Notes under the pieces: generated by a model
Database searches by the model: none
What the model was told of the DNA's origin: nothing
Seen by the model: only the letters and a program-made list of their open reading frames with translations
Program-made: the position numbers and the translations under genes
Shown here: piece after piece, positions 52,453-60,090 of the stretch
How positions within the stretch are numbered: position 1 is the stretch's first letter
Layout: each line of letters opens with the position of its first letter
NCBI GenBank assembly: GCA_038206355.1
Contig: JBBRAY010000011.1
Span: 23,281-87,280, forward strand
DNA: 64,000 nucleotides
From: JAPLDB01 sp038206355
GTDB taxonomy: Bacteria > Bacteroidota > Bacteroidia > AKYH767-A > 2013-40CM-41-45
Reading direction: 5' to 3'

Positions 52453-55326
52453 CTACGCCAGCGTTCGCTTCACTTCTTCCTGTACATATCCTTCGATGAT
52501 GTCTTTTACCTGAATATCGTTGAAGCCATTGATGCTTAATCCACACTCATATCCTGTGGATACTTCTTTTACGTCATCTTTGAATCGTTTCAGTGATGCT
52601 AAAGTTCCACTGTGAACAACGATACCATCACGAACAATGCGCACCTGGGTGTTGCGGGTAATTTTTCCGTCGAGCACCATACAACCTGCAATGGTTCCGG
52701 CTTTTGGAATTTTAAATACTTCACGGATCTCAATGTTGCAGACAATTTTCTCCACGAAATCAGGTGCAAGCATTCCTTCCATCGCAGCCTTCACTTCTTC
52801 AATGGCTTTGTAGATTACAGAGTACAACCGGATTTCAATTTCTTCCTGTTCTGCAATTTTGCGTGCACTCGGAGAAGGGCGTACCTGGAAACCGATCACA
52901 ATTGCATTGGAGGCCGAGGCCAGCAACACATCGCTTTCGCTGATTTGTCCGACTGATTTATGAATCACATTCACCTGCACTTCAGGCGTTGTCAATTTTA
53001 ATAATGAATCACTGAGGGCTTCTATAGATCCATCCACGTCGCCCTTTACAATTACGTTCAGTTCTTTAAAACTGCCGATGGCCAGTCGTCTTCCGATTTC
53101 ATCGAGTGTAATGTGTTTGTGCGTGCGGATACCTTGTTCACGCTGCAACTGCAAACGTTTGTTCGCAATGTCGCGTGCTTCGCGCTCATCTTCCATCACG
53201 TGGAAAAGATCTCCTGCCTGCGGCGCACCCGTCATACCCAGTACCTGCACAGGCTGAGAAGGTCCTGCTTCACGAATGCGGAAACCGCGCTCGTTAAACA
53301 ATGCCCTTACACGACCACTGTGTTTACCTGCAAGAAGAATATCACCCACCTTCATCGTTCCGTTTTGCACAAGAACTGTCATTACATATCCCCTGCCTTT
53401 GTCAAGCATGGATTCAATCACGGTTCCTGTAGCCCGTTTACCAGGATTAGCTTTCAGGTCAAGCAGGTCTGATTCCAGTAATACTTTTTCAAGAAGCAGG
53501 TCAACACTGGTACCATTCTTTGCACTTATTTCCTGGCTCTGGAATTTTCCTCCCCATTCTTCAACGAGGATATTCATTTTACTGAGTTGTTCTTTAATAC
53601 GGTCAGGCGCAGCGCCGGGTTTATCTACTTTATTCAAAGCGAATACAATTGGTACTGCCGCTGCCTGTGCATGGTTGATGGCCTCAATGGTTTGCGGCAT
53701 CACGCTGTCATCAGCAGAGATCACAATAATGGCTACGTCGGTCACCTTGGCACCGCGTGCACGCATGGCAGTAAATGCTTCGTGACCGGGAGTATCGAGG
53801 AAGGTAATATTTTTTCCGTTTTCAAGTGTTACTTCATACGCACCAATGTGCTGCGTTATTCCTCCTGCTTCACCTGCAATTACATTCGCTTTACGGATAT
53901 AATCGAGCAATGAAGTTTTTCCGTGGTCAACGTGACCCATCACTGTAACAATGGGTGCCCGTGGTTTTAAATCCTCCGGACTGTCGGGTTCTATTTCAAT
54001 TGATTCCTGCACGTCGGCAGCAACGAATTCAACTTTGTAACCAAATTCTTCCGCAACTACTGAAAGTGTTTCAGCATCTAACCTCTGGTTGATGGAAACA
54101 AACATTCCGAGTGACATGCAAGTGGAAATGATTTGCGTTACTGGAACGTCCATCATTTTCGACAGGTCATTAGCACTCACGAATTCAGTGACCTTAATTA
54201 CTTTCTGTTCTGAACTTTGTTGAGCCAGCGCTTCTTTCTCTTCCGTCCTTTCATCCCGTCTTGCCCTGCGTTGTTTAGATGATTTTGATTTTCCGCCGCC
54301 ACTCAGTCGGGCTAGCGTTGCTTTGATCTGATCCTGTATTTCCTTTTCAGTAGGTTCTGCTCTTGGTGTGGCAGGGTGGCCGCCCGGACGGGGACGTGGT
54401 TTGTTTTGTCCTCCGCGTTGAAAGCCCTGAAAATCTTTTTTCTTATTCTCATCAGGGATCTGAACACCCCCGGCCTTACGGTCGGTACGTTTGCGTTTTT
54501 TCTTTTCGCGTTCACCAAATGCTGATGATGATGCGACTGGTTTTTTCTTTGGCTGTTCCGCCGGTAATTCAATTTTTCCAAAAATCTTCGGACCCGCAAG
54601 CTTATCAAACTGAACACGTGTAATTTCATCTTTCTGTTCTTCCACCGGTGCTTCCGGTACTACGGGAGCAGGAGCTTCAGCAACAGGTTCCGGAATTATC
54701 ACTTCTTCGGTCTTCACTTCAGCCTTCACAGGAGCAACGACTTCTTCCTCTTCTTCCTTTATCTTTTTGACTGCTTTCTTTTTCGCTGCTTTCTCTTCCT
54801 CAACTGCAGCTTCTGCTTCTTTTTTAGTGACCTTTTTCTTTTTACCTGTTTTCGAGTCTGTCGCTGAAAGGTCAATGGTGCCGAGCACTTTCGGCATTTC
54901 AATTTTATCTGACTTGGCTTTTATTACTTCGGTTTCCTTTTTAGGCTCTTCCTTCTTCTCAGGCTTCTCTTCTTTCTTCTTCGGTTTTTCTTCTTTCGAT
55001 TCTACAGCGGCTCCGGTATTTTTGATGAGAACCTCGCGCACGTCTTCTTCCTGTTTGGATTCCACCTTGGTTTTTACCTGTGCGTCAAGGATTACAGGAA
55101 TATCCTTTTTAATCTTTGCGGCAGTGATCTGCGCGGCTTCTTCCTTGGCGGATTTATCCGATGCAAATTCTTTTACCAATAAAGAATAGGCTTCTCCCGG
55201 CAGTTTGCCGTTGGGATTGCTGTCAATCTTGATTCCATTCTCAGACAGGTAATCCACAATGTGGTCCATGCTAAGATTGAACTCTTTGATCGCTTTACTA
55301 AGCCGTATTGTTTTTTCCTCGCTCAT
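52453..55326 (-). CDS. infB: Translation initiation factor IF-2
   Basis: IF-2 is the GTPase that places initiator tRNA on the ribosome. I use the ATG at 55324-55326 (MSEEKTIRLSKAIKEFN, the usual N-terminus) instead of the frame start at 55368. The 957-residue protein has an IF2-N domain near the start, a long Lys/Glu/Pro-rich linker (about 75-350), a second IF2-N segment, the G-domain with MGHVDHGKTSLLDYIRK (G1), DTPGHEAFTAMRARGA (G3) and ALNKVDKP (G4), then domains II-IV (C1/C2). It is last in the rimP-nusA-infB operon; a bidirectional terminator follows. The linker is longer than in E. coli, as in other Bacteroidota. Confidence 0.97.
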   Translation of the reverse strand: MSEEKTIRLSKAIKEFNLSMDHIVDYLSENGIKIDSNPNGKLPGEAYSLLVKEFASDKSAKEEAAQITAAKIKKDIPVILDAQVKTKVESKQEEDVREVLIKNTGAAVESKEEKPKKKEEKPEKKEEPKKETEVIKAKSDKIEMPKVLGTIDLSATDSKTGKKKKVTKKEAEAAVEEEKAAKKKAVKKIKEEEEEVVAPVKAEVKTEEVIIPEPVAEAPAPVVPEAPVEEQKDEITRVQFDKLAGPKIFGKIELPAEQPKKKPVASSSAFGEREKKKRKRTDRKAGGVQIPDENKKKDFQGFQRGGQNKPRPRPGGHPATPRAEPTEKEIQDQIKATLARLSGGGKSKSSKQRRARRDERTEEKEALAQQSSEQKVIKVTEFVSANDLSKMMDVPVTQIISTCMSLGMFVSINQRLDAETLSVVAEEFGYKVEFVAADVQESIEIEPDSPEDLKPRAPIVTVMGHVDHGKTSLLDYIRKANVIAGEAGGITQHIGAYEVTLENGKNITFLDTPGHEAFTAMRARGAKVTDVAIIVISADDSVMPQTIEAINHAQAAAVPIVFALNKVDKPGAAPDRIKEQLSKMNILVEEWGGKFQSQEISAKNGTSVDLLLEKVLLESDLLDLKANPGKRATGTVIESMLDKGRGYVMTVLVQNGTMKVGDILLAGKHSGRVRALFNERGFRIREAGPSQPVQVLGMTGAPQAGDLFHVMEDEREARDIANKRLQLQREQGIRTHKHITLDEIGRRLAIGSFKELNVIVKGDVDGSIEALSDSLLKLTTPEVQVNVIHKSVGQISESDVLLASASNAIVIGFQVRPSPSARKIAEQEEIEIRLYSVIYKAIEEVKAAMEGMLAPDFVEKIVCNIEIREVFKIPKAGTIAGCMVLDGKITRNTQVRIVRDGIVVHSGTLASLKRFKDDVKEVSTGYECGLSINGFNDIQVKDIIEGYVQEEVKRTLA

Positions 55327-55430
55327 ATTGTATTGAAGCAAAGATGGAGTTTTTGCTCCGATCTTCACTTCTTTTTCTCATTTATTTCATTTCCGGAAAA
55401 AGGTCCCGGATTGTATATTAAATCCTGATT

Positions 55431-56666
55431 CTATTCGAATTCAGTTTTCAGAATTCTGACTACTTCTTTAATCGTTTCTTCTTCCAGATCGGTACGTTTT
55501 ACCAGGTCTTCAGTTGGAATTTCCAGAACACTTTTCGCTGTATCACAACCGATTGATTTCAACTCCTCAATGATCCATGGTTCAATTTCGTCTGAAAACT
55601 CTTCGAGATCCACGTCTTCTGTATCATCCTCAGTATCACGGTAAACGTCAATCTGGTAACCGGTTAATTTTCCGGCAAGTTTGATATTGTGACCGCCTTT
55701 TCCTATGGCAAGTGAAACCTGATCAGGCTTCAGGAAAACAGAAGCATGGTGCTTTTCATCATCCAGTTTGATGGTTGTAATTTTTGCCGGCGACAATGCC
55801 CTTGAAATATAGAGTGGCAGGTTGTTGGTGAAATTAATCACGTCAATATTTTCATTGCGGAGTTCACGAACGATACCATGTATGCGGGAACCTTTCATTC
55901 CTACGCAAGCTCCAACAGGATCAATTCTGTCGTCATAGCTTTCCACAGCCACTTTCGCGCGCTCACCCGGTTCACGAACAATTTTCTTGATGATAATCAG
56001 TCCGTCAAAAACTTCCGGCACTTCCAGTTCAAACAAACGCTCGAGGAATAACGGCGACGTTCTTGATAAAATAATTTTCGGAGTTGCATTCATCATTTCT
56101 ACGCGCAATACAACAGCACGTACGCTATCTCCTTTTTTGAAAAAGTCGGATGGAATTTGTTCCATCTTCGGAAGAATGAGTTCATTCCCGTCATCATCCA
56201 TGATGAGTGATTCCTTTTTCCAGGTCTGATAAACTTCACCGGTGATGATTTCACCAACACGGTCTTTATATTTCTTGAATATACCTTCCTTCTCAAGCTC
56301 CTGTACGCGCGCCATCAGGTTTTGACGTGCAGCAAGGACGGCACGTCTTCCGAAATCAGAAAAACGTACTTCTTCAGCGAGGTCTTCTCCAATTTCAAAA
56401 TCGGGTTCGATTTTTACGGCTTCTGAATAGGGTATCTGAGTTGTCTCATCTGTTACTTCTTCATCTGCAACGATGAGTCGGTTGCGGAAAGCTTCCAGGT
56501 CACCTTTATCTGTATTGATAACGATGTCGAAATTATCAGCATTGCCGTATTTCTTTTTAATCATGCCGCGGAAAACATCTTCGAGGATGCTCATCATACT
56601 TGCACGATCAATATTCTTCAGCTCTTTAAATTCTGAGAATGCGTCAACCAATTGCGAATGTTCCAT
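55431..56666 (-). CDS. nusA: Transcription termination/antitermination factor NusA
   Basis: NusA binds RNA polymerase and modulates pausing, termination and antitermination. The 411-residue protein has the N-terminal polymerase-binding domain (1-130, with MMSILEDVFRGMIKKKYGNADNFDIVIN), an S1 domain (about 135-200), and KH1/KH2 domains, including VGACVGMKGSRIHGIVRELRNENIDVINF and DQVSLAIGKGGHNIKLAGKLTGYQIDVY, ending in a helical region. The length is normal for Bacteroidota, which lack the extra acidic repeats of E. coli NusA. It lies between rimP (about 110 bp upstream) and infB (about 105 bp downstream), all on the minus strand. Confidence 0.97.
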   Translation of the reverse strand: MEHSQLVDAFSEFKELKNIDRASMMSILEDVFRGMIKKKYGNADNFDIVINTDKGDLEAFRNRLIVADEEVTDETTQIPYSEAVKIEPDFEIGEDLAEEVRFSDFGRRAVLAARQNLMARVQELEKEGIFKKYKDRVGEIITGEVYQTWKKESLIMDDDGNELILPKMEQIPSDFFKKGDSVRAVVLRVEMMNATPKIILSRTSPLFLERLFELEVPEVFDGLIIIKKIVREPGERAKVAVESYDDRIDPVGACVGMKGSRIHGIVRELRNENIDVINFTNNLPLYISRALSPAKITTIKLDDEKHHASVFLKPDQVSLAIGKGGHNIKLAGKLTGYQIDVYRDTEDDTEDVDLEEFSDEIEPWIIEELKSIGCDTAKSVLEIPTEDLVKRTDLEEETIKEVVRILKTEFE

Positions 56667-56773
56667 ACTATGTTATTTGAATTTTGAAGTTTATTTTTCA
56701 GGGTTTAACTCGCCCTTTCTTTACTATTTAATTTTGTCATCAACCCATTTATTATCCACCTAATCAACAAATC

Positions 56774-57250
56774 TCAAGGTATTATCTTGTTGAAATTGAA
56801 CACAACTTTTGTTTCCTTGATATCACCAAATGAAATGCTGTTCTCAATCGTTTGAAATGTATTTTTTCCTGCTCCTTTAAATCGTTTTGTCTCTACAATA
56901 ACAATTTCATCTTCCGCAACTGATTTCAAAGTTCCGTTTTGCCTGATACCATCTTTCATCAGCACGCTTACTTCCTGCCCTATCCGTTTTTCATATTGCT
57001 TAATAACTTTCAATGGCTCGTCCATTCCGGGAGAAGAAACCTCCAGTTCATGGGTTTCAAATGCTGAGATGAGCTCCGGTTTAGCTTCTAAAAACCTGCT
57101 TATTTCAGCACAATCCTCAAGTTTCAATCCTTTTGGATGATCCACAAAGACAGCAATTTTGGAATTAGATGCTTTCACATCCACCACAAACGTCTCCGTT
57201 CCAAGTATTTTCTCCTCTACTGCCTGCTTTATCTGCTCTTTTAACTCCAT
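56774..57250 (-). CDS. rimP: Ribosome maturation factor RimP
   Basis: RimP assists assembly of the small ribosomal subunit. I take the ATG at 57248-57250 (MELKEQIKQAVEEKI), because the extension to 57310 crosses the leader hairpin. The 158-residue protein has the N-terminal domain with VFVDHPKGLKLEDCAEISRFLEAK, the signature LEVSSPGMDEPLK, and a C-terminal Sm-like domain. It is the first gene of rimP-nusA-infB. Upstream are a promoter (57308-57337) and an eight-pair hairpin (57268-57287) ending 18 bases before the start. Confidence 0.95.
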   Translation of the reverse strand: MELKEQIKQAVEEKILGTETFVVDVKASNSKIAVFVDHPKGLKLEDCAEISRFLEAKPELISAFETHELEVSSPGMDEPLKVIKQYEKRIGQEVSVLMKDGIRQNGTLKSVAEDEIVIVETKRFKGAGKNTFQTIENSISFGDIKETKVVFNFNKIIP

Positions 57251-57267
57251 TTTTGGGCAATTAAAAA

Positions 57268-57287
57268 GGGGACGGTGGTCCCCTTCG
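57268..57287 (-). promoter_or_regulatory. Hairpin in the rimP-nusA-infB leader
   Basis: On the minus strand AAGGGGAC, loop CACC, and GTCCCCTT form a perfect eight-pair stem, followed by TTT and AATT. It lies after the predicted transcription start (about 57301) and 18 bases before the rimP ATG, so it is inside the leader, not at the end of a gene. The form is that of a terminator/attenuator or a translational control hairpin. Confidence 0.7.
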
Positions 57288-57307
57288 CAATTCTTTAAAT
57301 TCGTGTG

Positions 57308-57337
57308 CAAAAGTATAAAAAGATTTCAAAAAACAAA
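57308..57337 (-). promoter_or_regulatory. Promoter of rimP-nusA-infB
   Basis: On the minus strand TTTG (57334-57337), an 18-bp spacer and TACTTTTG (57308-57315) match the Bacteroidota consensus, identical in spacing and -7 box to the tRNA-Phe promoter at 30368-30397. A start near 57301 would give a leader of about 50 bases. Confidence 0.8.
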
Positions 57338-57691
57338 ATTCAGTTTGATTTGGGTTGTGATTCGCATGGTGTTTTTTGAATTAAACATTTGACAGGTAAA
57401 TATCGTTTCCGTCAAAATGATGACTAAAATGACAGGACTATTGGCCATAACGCCTTCGCTAAGCTTGCGTCAACGCTAAACTCGTTTGCGATCGGCCTGA
57501 GGCAAGACGACCTATAAATTAAATGAAAATCAATTTGCCACTGCAAAATGACCCGTCCAAGCGGGATGATCAGATAAAATTAAAGGGATGAAAACTATCT
57601 GCGATTTCTACGGGGGTTAATATTAAAAGCGGCCCCAATTAGATTCGCCGGGAATCCTTACGATTAAAGCGATTAACTTTGAAAAAAAAAT
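57338..57691. other. Intergenic, nothing identified beyond promoter elements
   Basis: About 350 bp between the divergent rimP promoter and the OsmC gene. A GCGTCAACGCTAAACTCG-type stretch near 57467-57485 and a GGCCTGAGGC word resemble debris of intergenic palindromes, but no full stem or gene can be supported. A TAACTTTG -7 box (57674-57681) probably serves the OsmC gene. Confidence 0.5.
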
Positions 57692-57694
57692 TTG

Positions 57695-58099
57695 ATGGAA
57701 ACCACGCATACTATTTATAATGGAGAACTCAGGACATCGTCAACGCATGTACGATCAGGTGTAAAACTGATTACTGATGCACCGCCCGACAATCAGGGAA
57801 AAGGAGAATCATATTCACCAACTGATTTACTGGCGACTGCTCTTGGCACATGCATGCTTACCATCATGGGTATTGCAGCCAGAACACATAGCATCAATAT
57901 GGATGACACAAAAATAAAAGTGACAAAGGTGATGGCTGCCAATCCGAGGCGTGTATCAGAGGTGCAAGTCGTTTTCGATTTTCCGGAAAACAATTACACA
58001 GAAAAAGAAAAAGCCATTCTTGAAAATGCAGCGAGGACATGCCCGGTGGCGCTGAGTGTGCATCCGGATTTGAAGCAGGTGTTGGTGTTTAATTATTGA
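57695..58099 (+). CDS. OsmC family peroxidase-like protein
   Basis: OsmC/Ohr-family proteins reduce hydroperoxides through two cysteines. The 134-residue product from the ATG at 57695 has both: C53 in the LATALGTCMLTIMG helix, and the second in ARTCPVALSVHPD. GESYSPTDLLATALGTC is the classic central motif. This is the small OsmC-like branch (YhfA/OsmC), not Ohr. A TTG at 57692 could be an alternative start. A TAACTTTG -7 box lies 13 bases upstream of the ATG. It is alone on its strand until the toxin-antitoxin pair 53 bp downstream. Confidence 0.88.
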   Translation: METTHTIYNGELRTSSTHVRSGVKLITDAPPDNQGKGESYSPTDLLATALGTCMLTIMGIAARTHSINMDDTKIKVTKVMAANPRRVSEVQVVFDFPENNYTEKEKAILENAARTCPVALSVHPDLKQVLVFNY

Positions 58100-58152
58100 A
58101 GATCTTTTTTAATACACTTTTCCCGCAAATAATAATATCGTATTTTTGAACT

Positions 58153-58374
58153 ATGAATAATCAGATTGTCAATAAAGAAATTAATACTTATTTGAGTCTT
58201 CTCACCATAGAGCAAAAAACATCTGTATTGGGATTGATAAAATCTTTTTTGAAAACGGATGAACGGATTAGCAAGAAACAATACAACAAAGAATTGAGTG
58301 CCGCTGAAAAGCGAATTGCAAAAGGGAAATCTGTCAGTCAGGAATCTTTGCAAAAATCATCAGATCGATGGTGA
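58153..58374 (+). CDS. Antitoxin of a ParE/RelE-type module
   Basis: The 73-residue protein reads MNNQIVNKEINTYLSLLTIEQKTSVLGLIKSFL and continues with a charged, Lys/Glu-rich C-terminus. The last four bases plus three overlap the toxin start (ATGGTGA), a typical toxin-antitoxin arrangement. Its N-terminal helices fit a small DNA-binding or oligomerisation domain and its tail a toxin-wrapping segment, but no named antitoxin family is obvious. It is judged antitoxin mainly by position and size. A -7 consensus box is not evident; the operon may be autoregulated by inference. Confidence 0.78.
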   Translation: MNNQIVNKEINTYLSLLTIEQKTSVLGLIKSFLKTDERISKKQYNKELSAAEKRIAKGKSVSQESLQKSSDRW

Positions 58375-58673
58375 ACAAATCCCTTAAAGTAATTTGGGAT
58401 GTAGAGGCAACAAAACACCTGCGGGAAATTTACAAGTACATAAAAAAGTTTTCACCCGAAGGAGCCAGAAAAGTTCGTGACGAAATTTTTGAGGTTGTTA
58501 GAAAGCTGCCCTCCAATCCTGAAATGTTTGCAGAAGATTCGTTGAAGGAAAATAATGATGGAAACTACCGTGTCTTTTACCTTTACAGCTACCGTATTGT
58601 CTACAAAGTAACTCCAGACTGTATATTAATATTACGAGTCAGACATACGAGCAGAGAGCCGGAATCGTATTGA
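58368..58673 (+). CDS. Type II toxin of the ParE/RelE superfamily
   Basis: The 101-residue protein has the ParE/RelE toxin fold pattern: KVIWDVEATKHLREIYKYIKKFSPEGARKVRDEIFEVVRKL, a middle segment EMFAEDSLKENNDGNYRVFYLYSYRIVYKV and the end ILILRVRHTSREPESY. The central R-x-Y-x-x-x-Y strands and the C-terminal RVRHTSREP are family-typical. Target (gyrase or ribosome-bound mRNA) cannot be decided from sequence. The start ATG at 58368 overlaps the antitoxin stop. Confidence 0.9.
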   Translation: MVNKSLKVIWDVEATKHLREIYKYIKKFSPEGARKVRDEIFEVVRKLPSNPEMFAEDSLKENNDGNYRVFYLYSYRIVYKVTPDCILILRVRHTSREPESY

Positions 58674-58724
58674 GAAAAAAAAACTGTTATTCGGCTACGT
58701 TCATTTACATTTTCACAATCTTCC

Positions 58725-58940
58725 TTAAAAATATTCTTTCTCCCAATTGGACATTGAGTACATATACCCTGCTGCAAGAATTGACAAATCAACAACCTGA
58801 TCTTTTAATGCAGGTTGCACTTCGAAAAGTTTTTCTCCTAAGGTATTCAATACAACAATTAAAAATTTTTCATCCGAAGAATGGTGGGGATGAAATGTAA
58901 AAATATTTGTGAATGGATTTGGCACCCTTTTGATTTGCAA
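58725..58940 (-). pseudogene. T9SS sorting-domain fragment
   Basis: Minus-strand frame 58940-58725 reads RVPNPFTNIFTF, then FLIVVLNTLGEKLFEVQ, then VVDLSILAAGYMYSM, the order of a type A sorting domain (NPF motif, LFNxLGE strand, LPAGxY end). No signal peptide or body precedes it within the frame, and the KGIY-like end is eroded (LAAGYMYS). It is a remnant of a lost cargo gene. The window's other debris (1-312, 40264-40556) is of the same kind. Confidence 0.6.
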
Positions 58941-58987
58941 AAACCCTTTTTAGTAATCGATTTTTGCGGAATACCCTTAAACAACAA

Positions 58988-59013
58988 AGGCGAACCGCCT
59001 GGACGATTCGCCT
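58988..59013 (-). terminator. Terminator of the small lipoprotein gene
   Basis: AGGCGAA (58988-58994) and TTCGCCT (59007-59013) form a seven-pair stem with a 12-base loop, 24 bases past the lipoprotein stop on the minus strand, followed by a T-rich stretch (TTGTTGTTT). Confidence 0.65.
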
Positions 59014-59036
59014 GAATATTTTTAAGTAGAAAAAAG

Positions 59037-59171
59037 TTAACTCCTTACTTCTTTGTGATTGGCAGGTTTTGATTGCTGTCCGTATGCAGGACATTTCTCA
59101 TGTGAGCGGCAAGAGGAAAATAAAATTGCTGTTGCAGCGAGGACAAGGGTTACCTGGAGGAATTTCTTCAT
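59037..59171 (-). CDS. Very small lipoprotein (44 residues)
   Basis: The minus-strand ATG at 59169-59171 opens a 44-residue frame with the signal MKKFLQVTLVLAATAILFSSC (lipobox FSSC, C21), then RSHEKCPAYGQQSKPANHKEV and a stop at 59037. A lipoprotein signal, a plausible stop and a hairpin terminator downstream make it real despite its size. The mature 24 residues carry a CPAY motif, which I recall from other short Bacteroidota lipoproteins. Function unknown. Confidence 0.75.
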   Translation of the reverse strand: MKKFLQVTLVLAATAILFSSCRSHEKCPAYGQQSKPANHKEVRS

Positions 59172-59335
59172 TGTACTATAGTATTGAATTGAGACTCTTT
59201 AACGGATTATTCGGATAAAAGTTTGACTCTGCTATCGTAAATAGCTGCGCAAAAATATCTTTTTGAACGAATTGACAATGAATGTGTCTCATTATTTTTG
59301 AACATGGGATTTTTGGCGAAATTTGCACCCATACC

Positions 59336-60016
59336 ATGTCAGGAATAGAACCAAAAATAGAAGCAAGCTGGGAAGTAAATCTACACGATGAATTTGAGGC
59401 GCCTTATTTTACTGCCCTCAAAGACTTTCTCGTCAGCGAAAAACTGAAAAACAAAACGGTTTTTCCTCCCGGACAACAAATCTTTTCGGCATTCGACCAT
59501 ACTCCATTTGACGATGTAAAAGTTGTGATTCTCGGACAGGATCCATACCACGGAAACGGACAGGCTCATGGATTGTCATTTTCTGTAGCTGATGGAATTA
59601 AGCCTCCGCCATCGTTGAAGAATATCTTCAAAGAACTTCATTCAGACCTCGGTATTCCCATTCCGGAAAAAGGGAACCTTGAAAAGTGGGCGCGACAAGG
59701 TGTGTTATTGCTCAATGCAACTTTAACCGTGCAGGCAAATATTGCCGGTAGCCACCAGGGTAAAGGTTGGGAAAAATTTACCGATGCAGTCATCAGAACC
59801 ATTTCAGAAAAGAAAAAAGGAGTCGTGTTTTTACTGTGGGGAAACTTTGCAAAAAAAAAAGCAGAACTCATTGATGCTTCCCGACATTTTATCCTAACGG
59901 CTGCACATCCTTCTCCGCTTGCAGGTGGCGCCTTCTTCGGGTCCCGTCATTTTTCAAAAACAAATGATTTGCTGAAACAGCAGGGAATTGATCCCATAGA
60001 CTGGAACCCTGAATAA
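59336..60016 (+). CDS. ung: Uracil-DNA glycosylase (family 1)
   Basis: Ung removes uracil from DNA by hydrolysing the N-glycosidic bond. I start at the ATG at 59336 (MSGIEPKIEASWEVNLHDEF); the longer frame from 59282 adds 18 untypical residues. The 226-residue protein has the catalytic water-activating loop GQDPYHGNGQAHGLSFSV, the PPSLKNIFKEL segment and the minor-groove loop HPSPLAGGAFFGSRHF, all intact. The GQDPYH motif defines family 1. No operon partner is seen; a BamA-like gene follows about 75 bp later on the same strand. Confidence 0.96.
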   Translation: MSGIEPKIEASWEVNLHDEFEAPYFTALKDFLVSEKLKNKTVFPPGQQIFSAFDHTPFDDVKVVILGQDPYHGNGQAHGLSFSVADGIKPPPSLKNIFKELHSDLGIPIPEKGNLEKWARQGVLLLNATLTVQANIAGSHQGKGWEKFTDAVIRTISEKKKGVVFLLWGNFAKKKAELIDASRHFILTAAHPSPLAGGAFFGSRHFSKTNDLLKQQGIDPIDWNPE

Positions 60017-60090
60017 CTCACAGCGTTTTACGTTATCATCGTTCTGATATCAGTTATTTTGCATCAGCATATTTACTTTTCAAATCGGCC

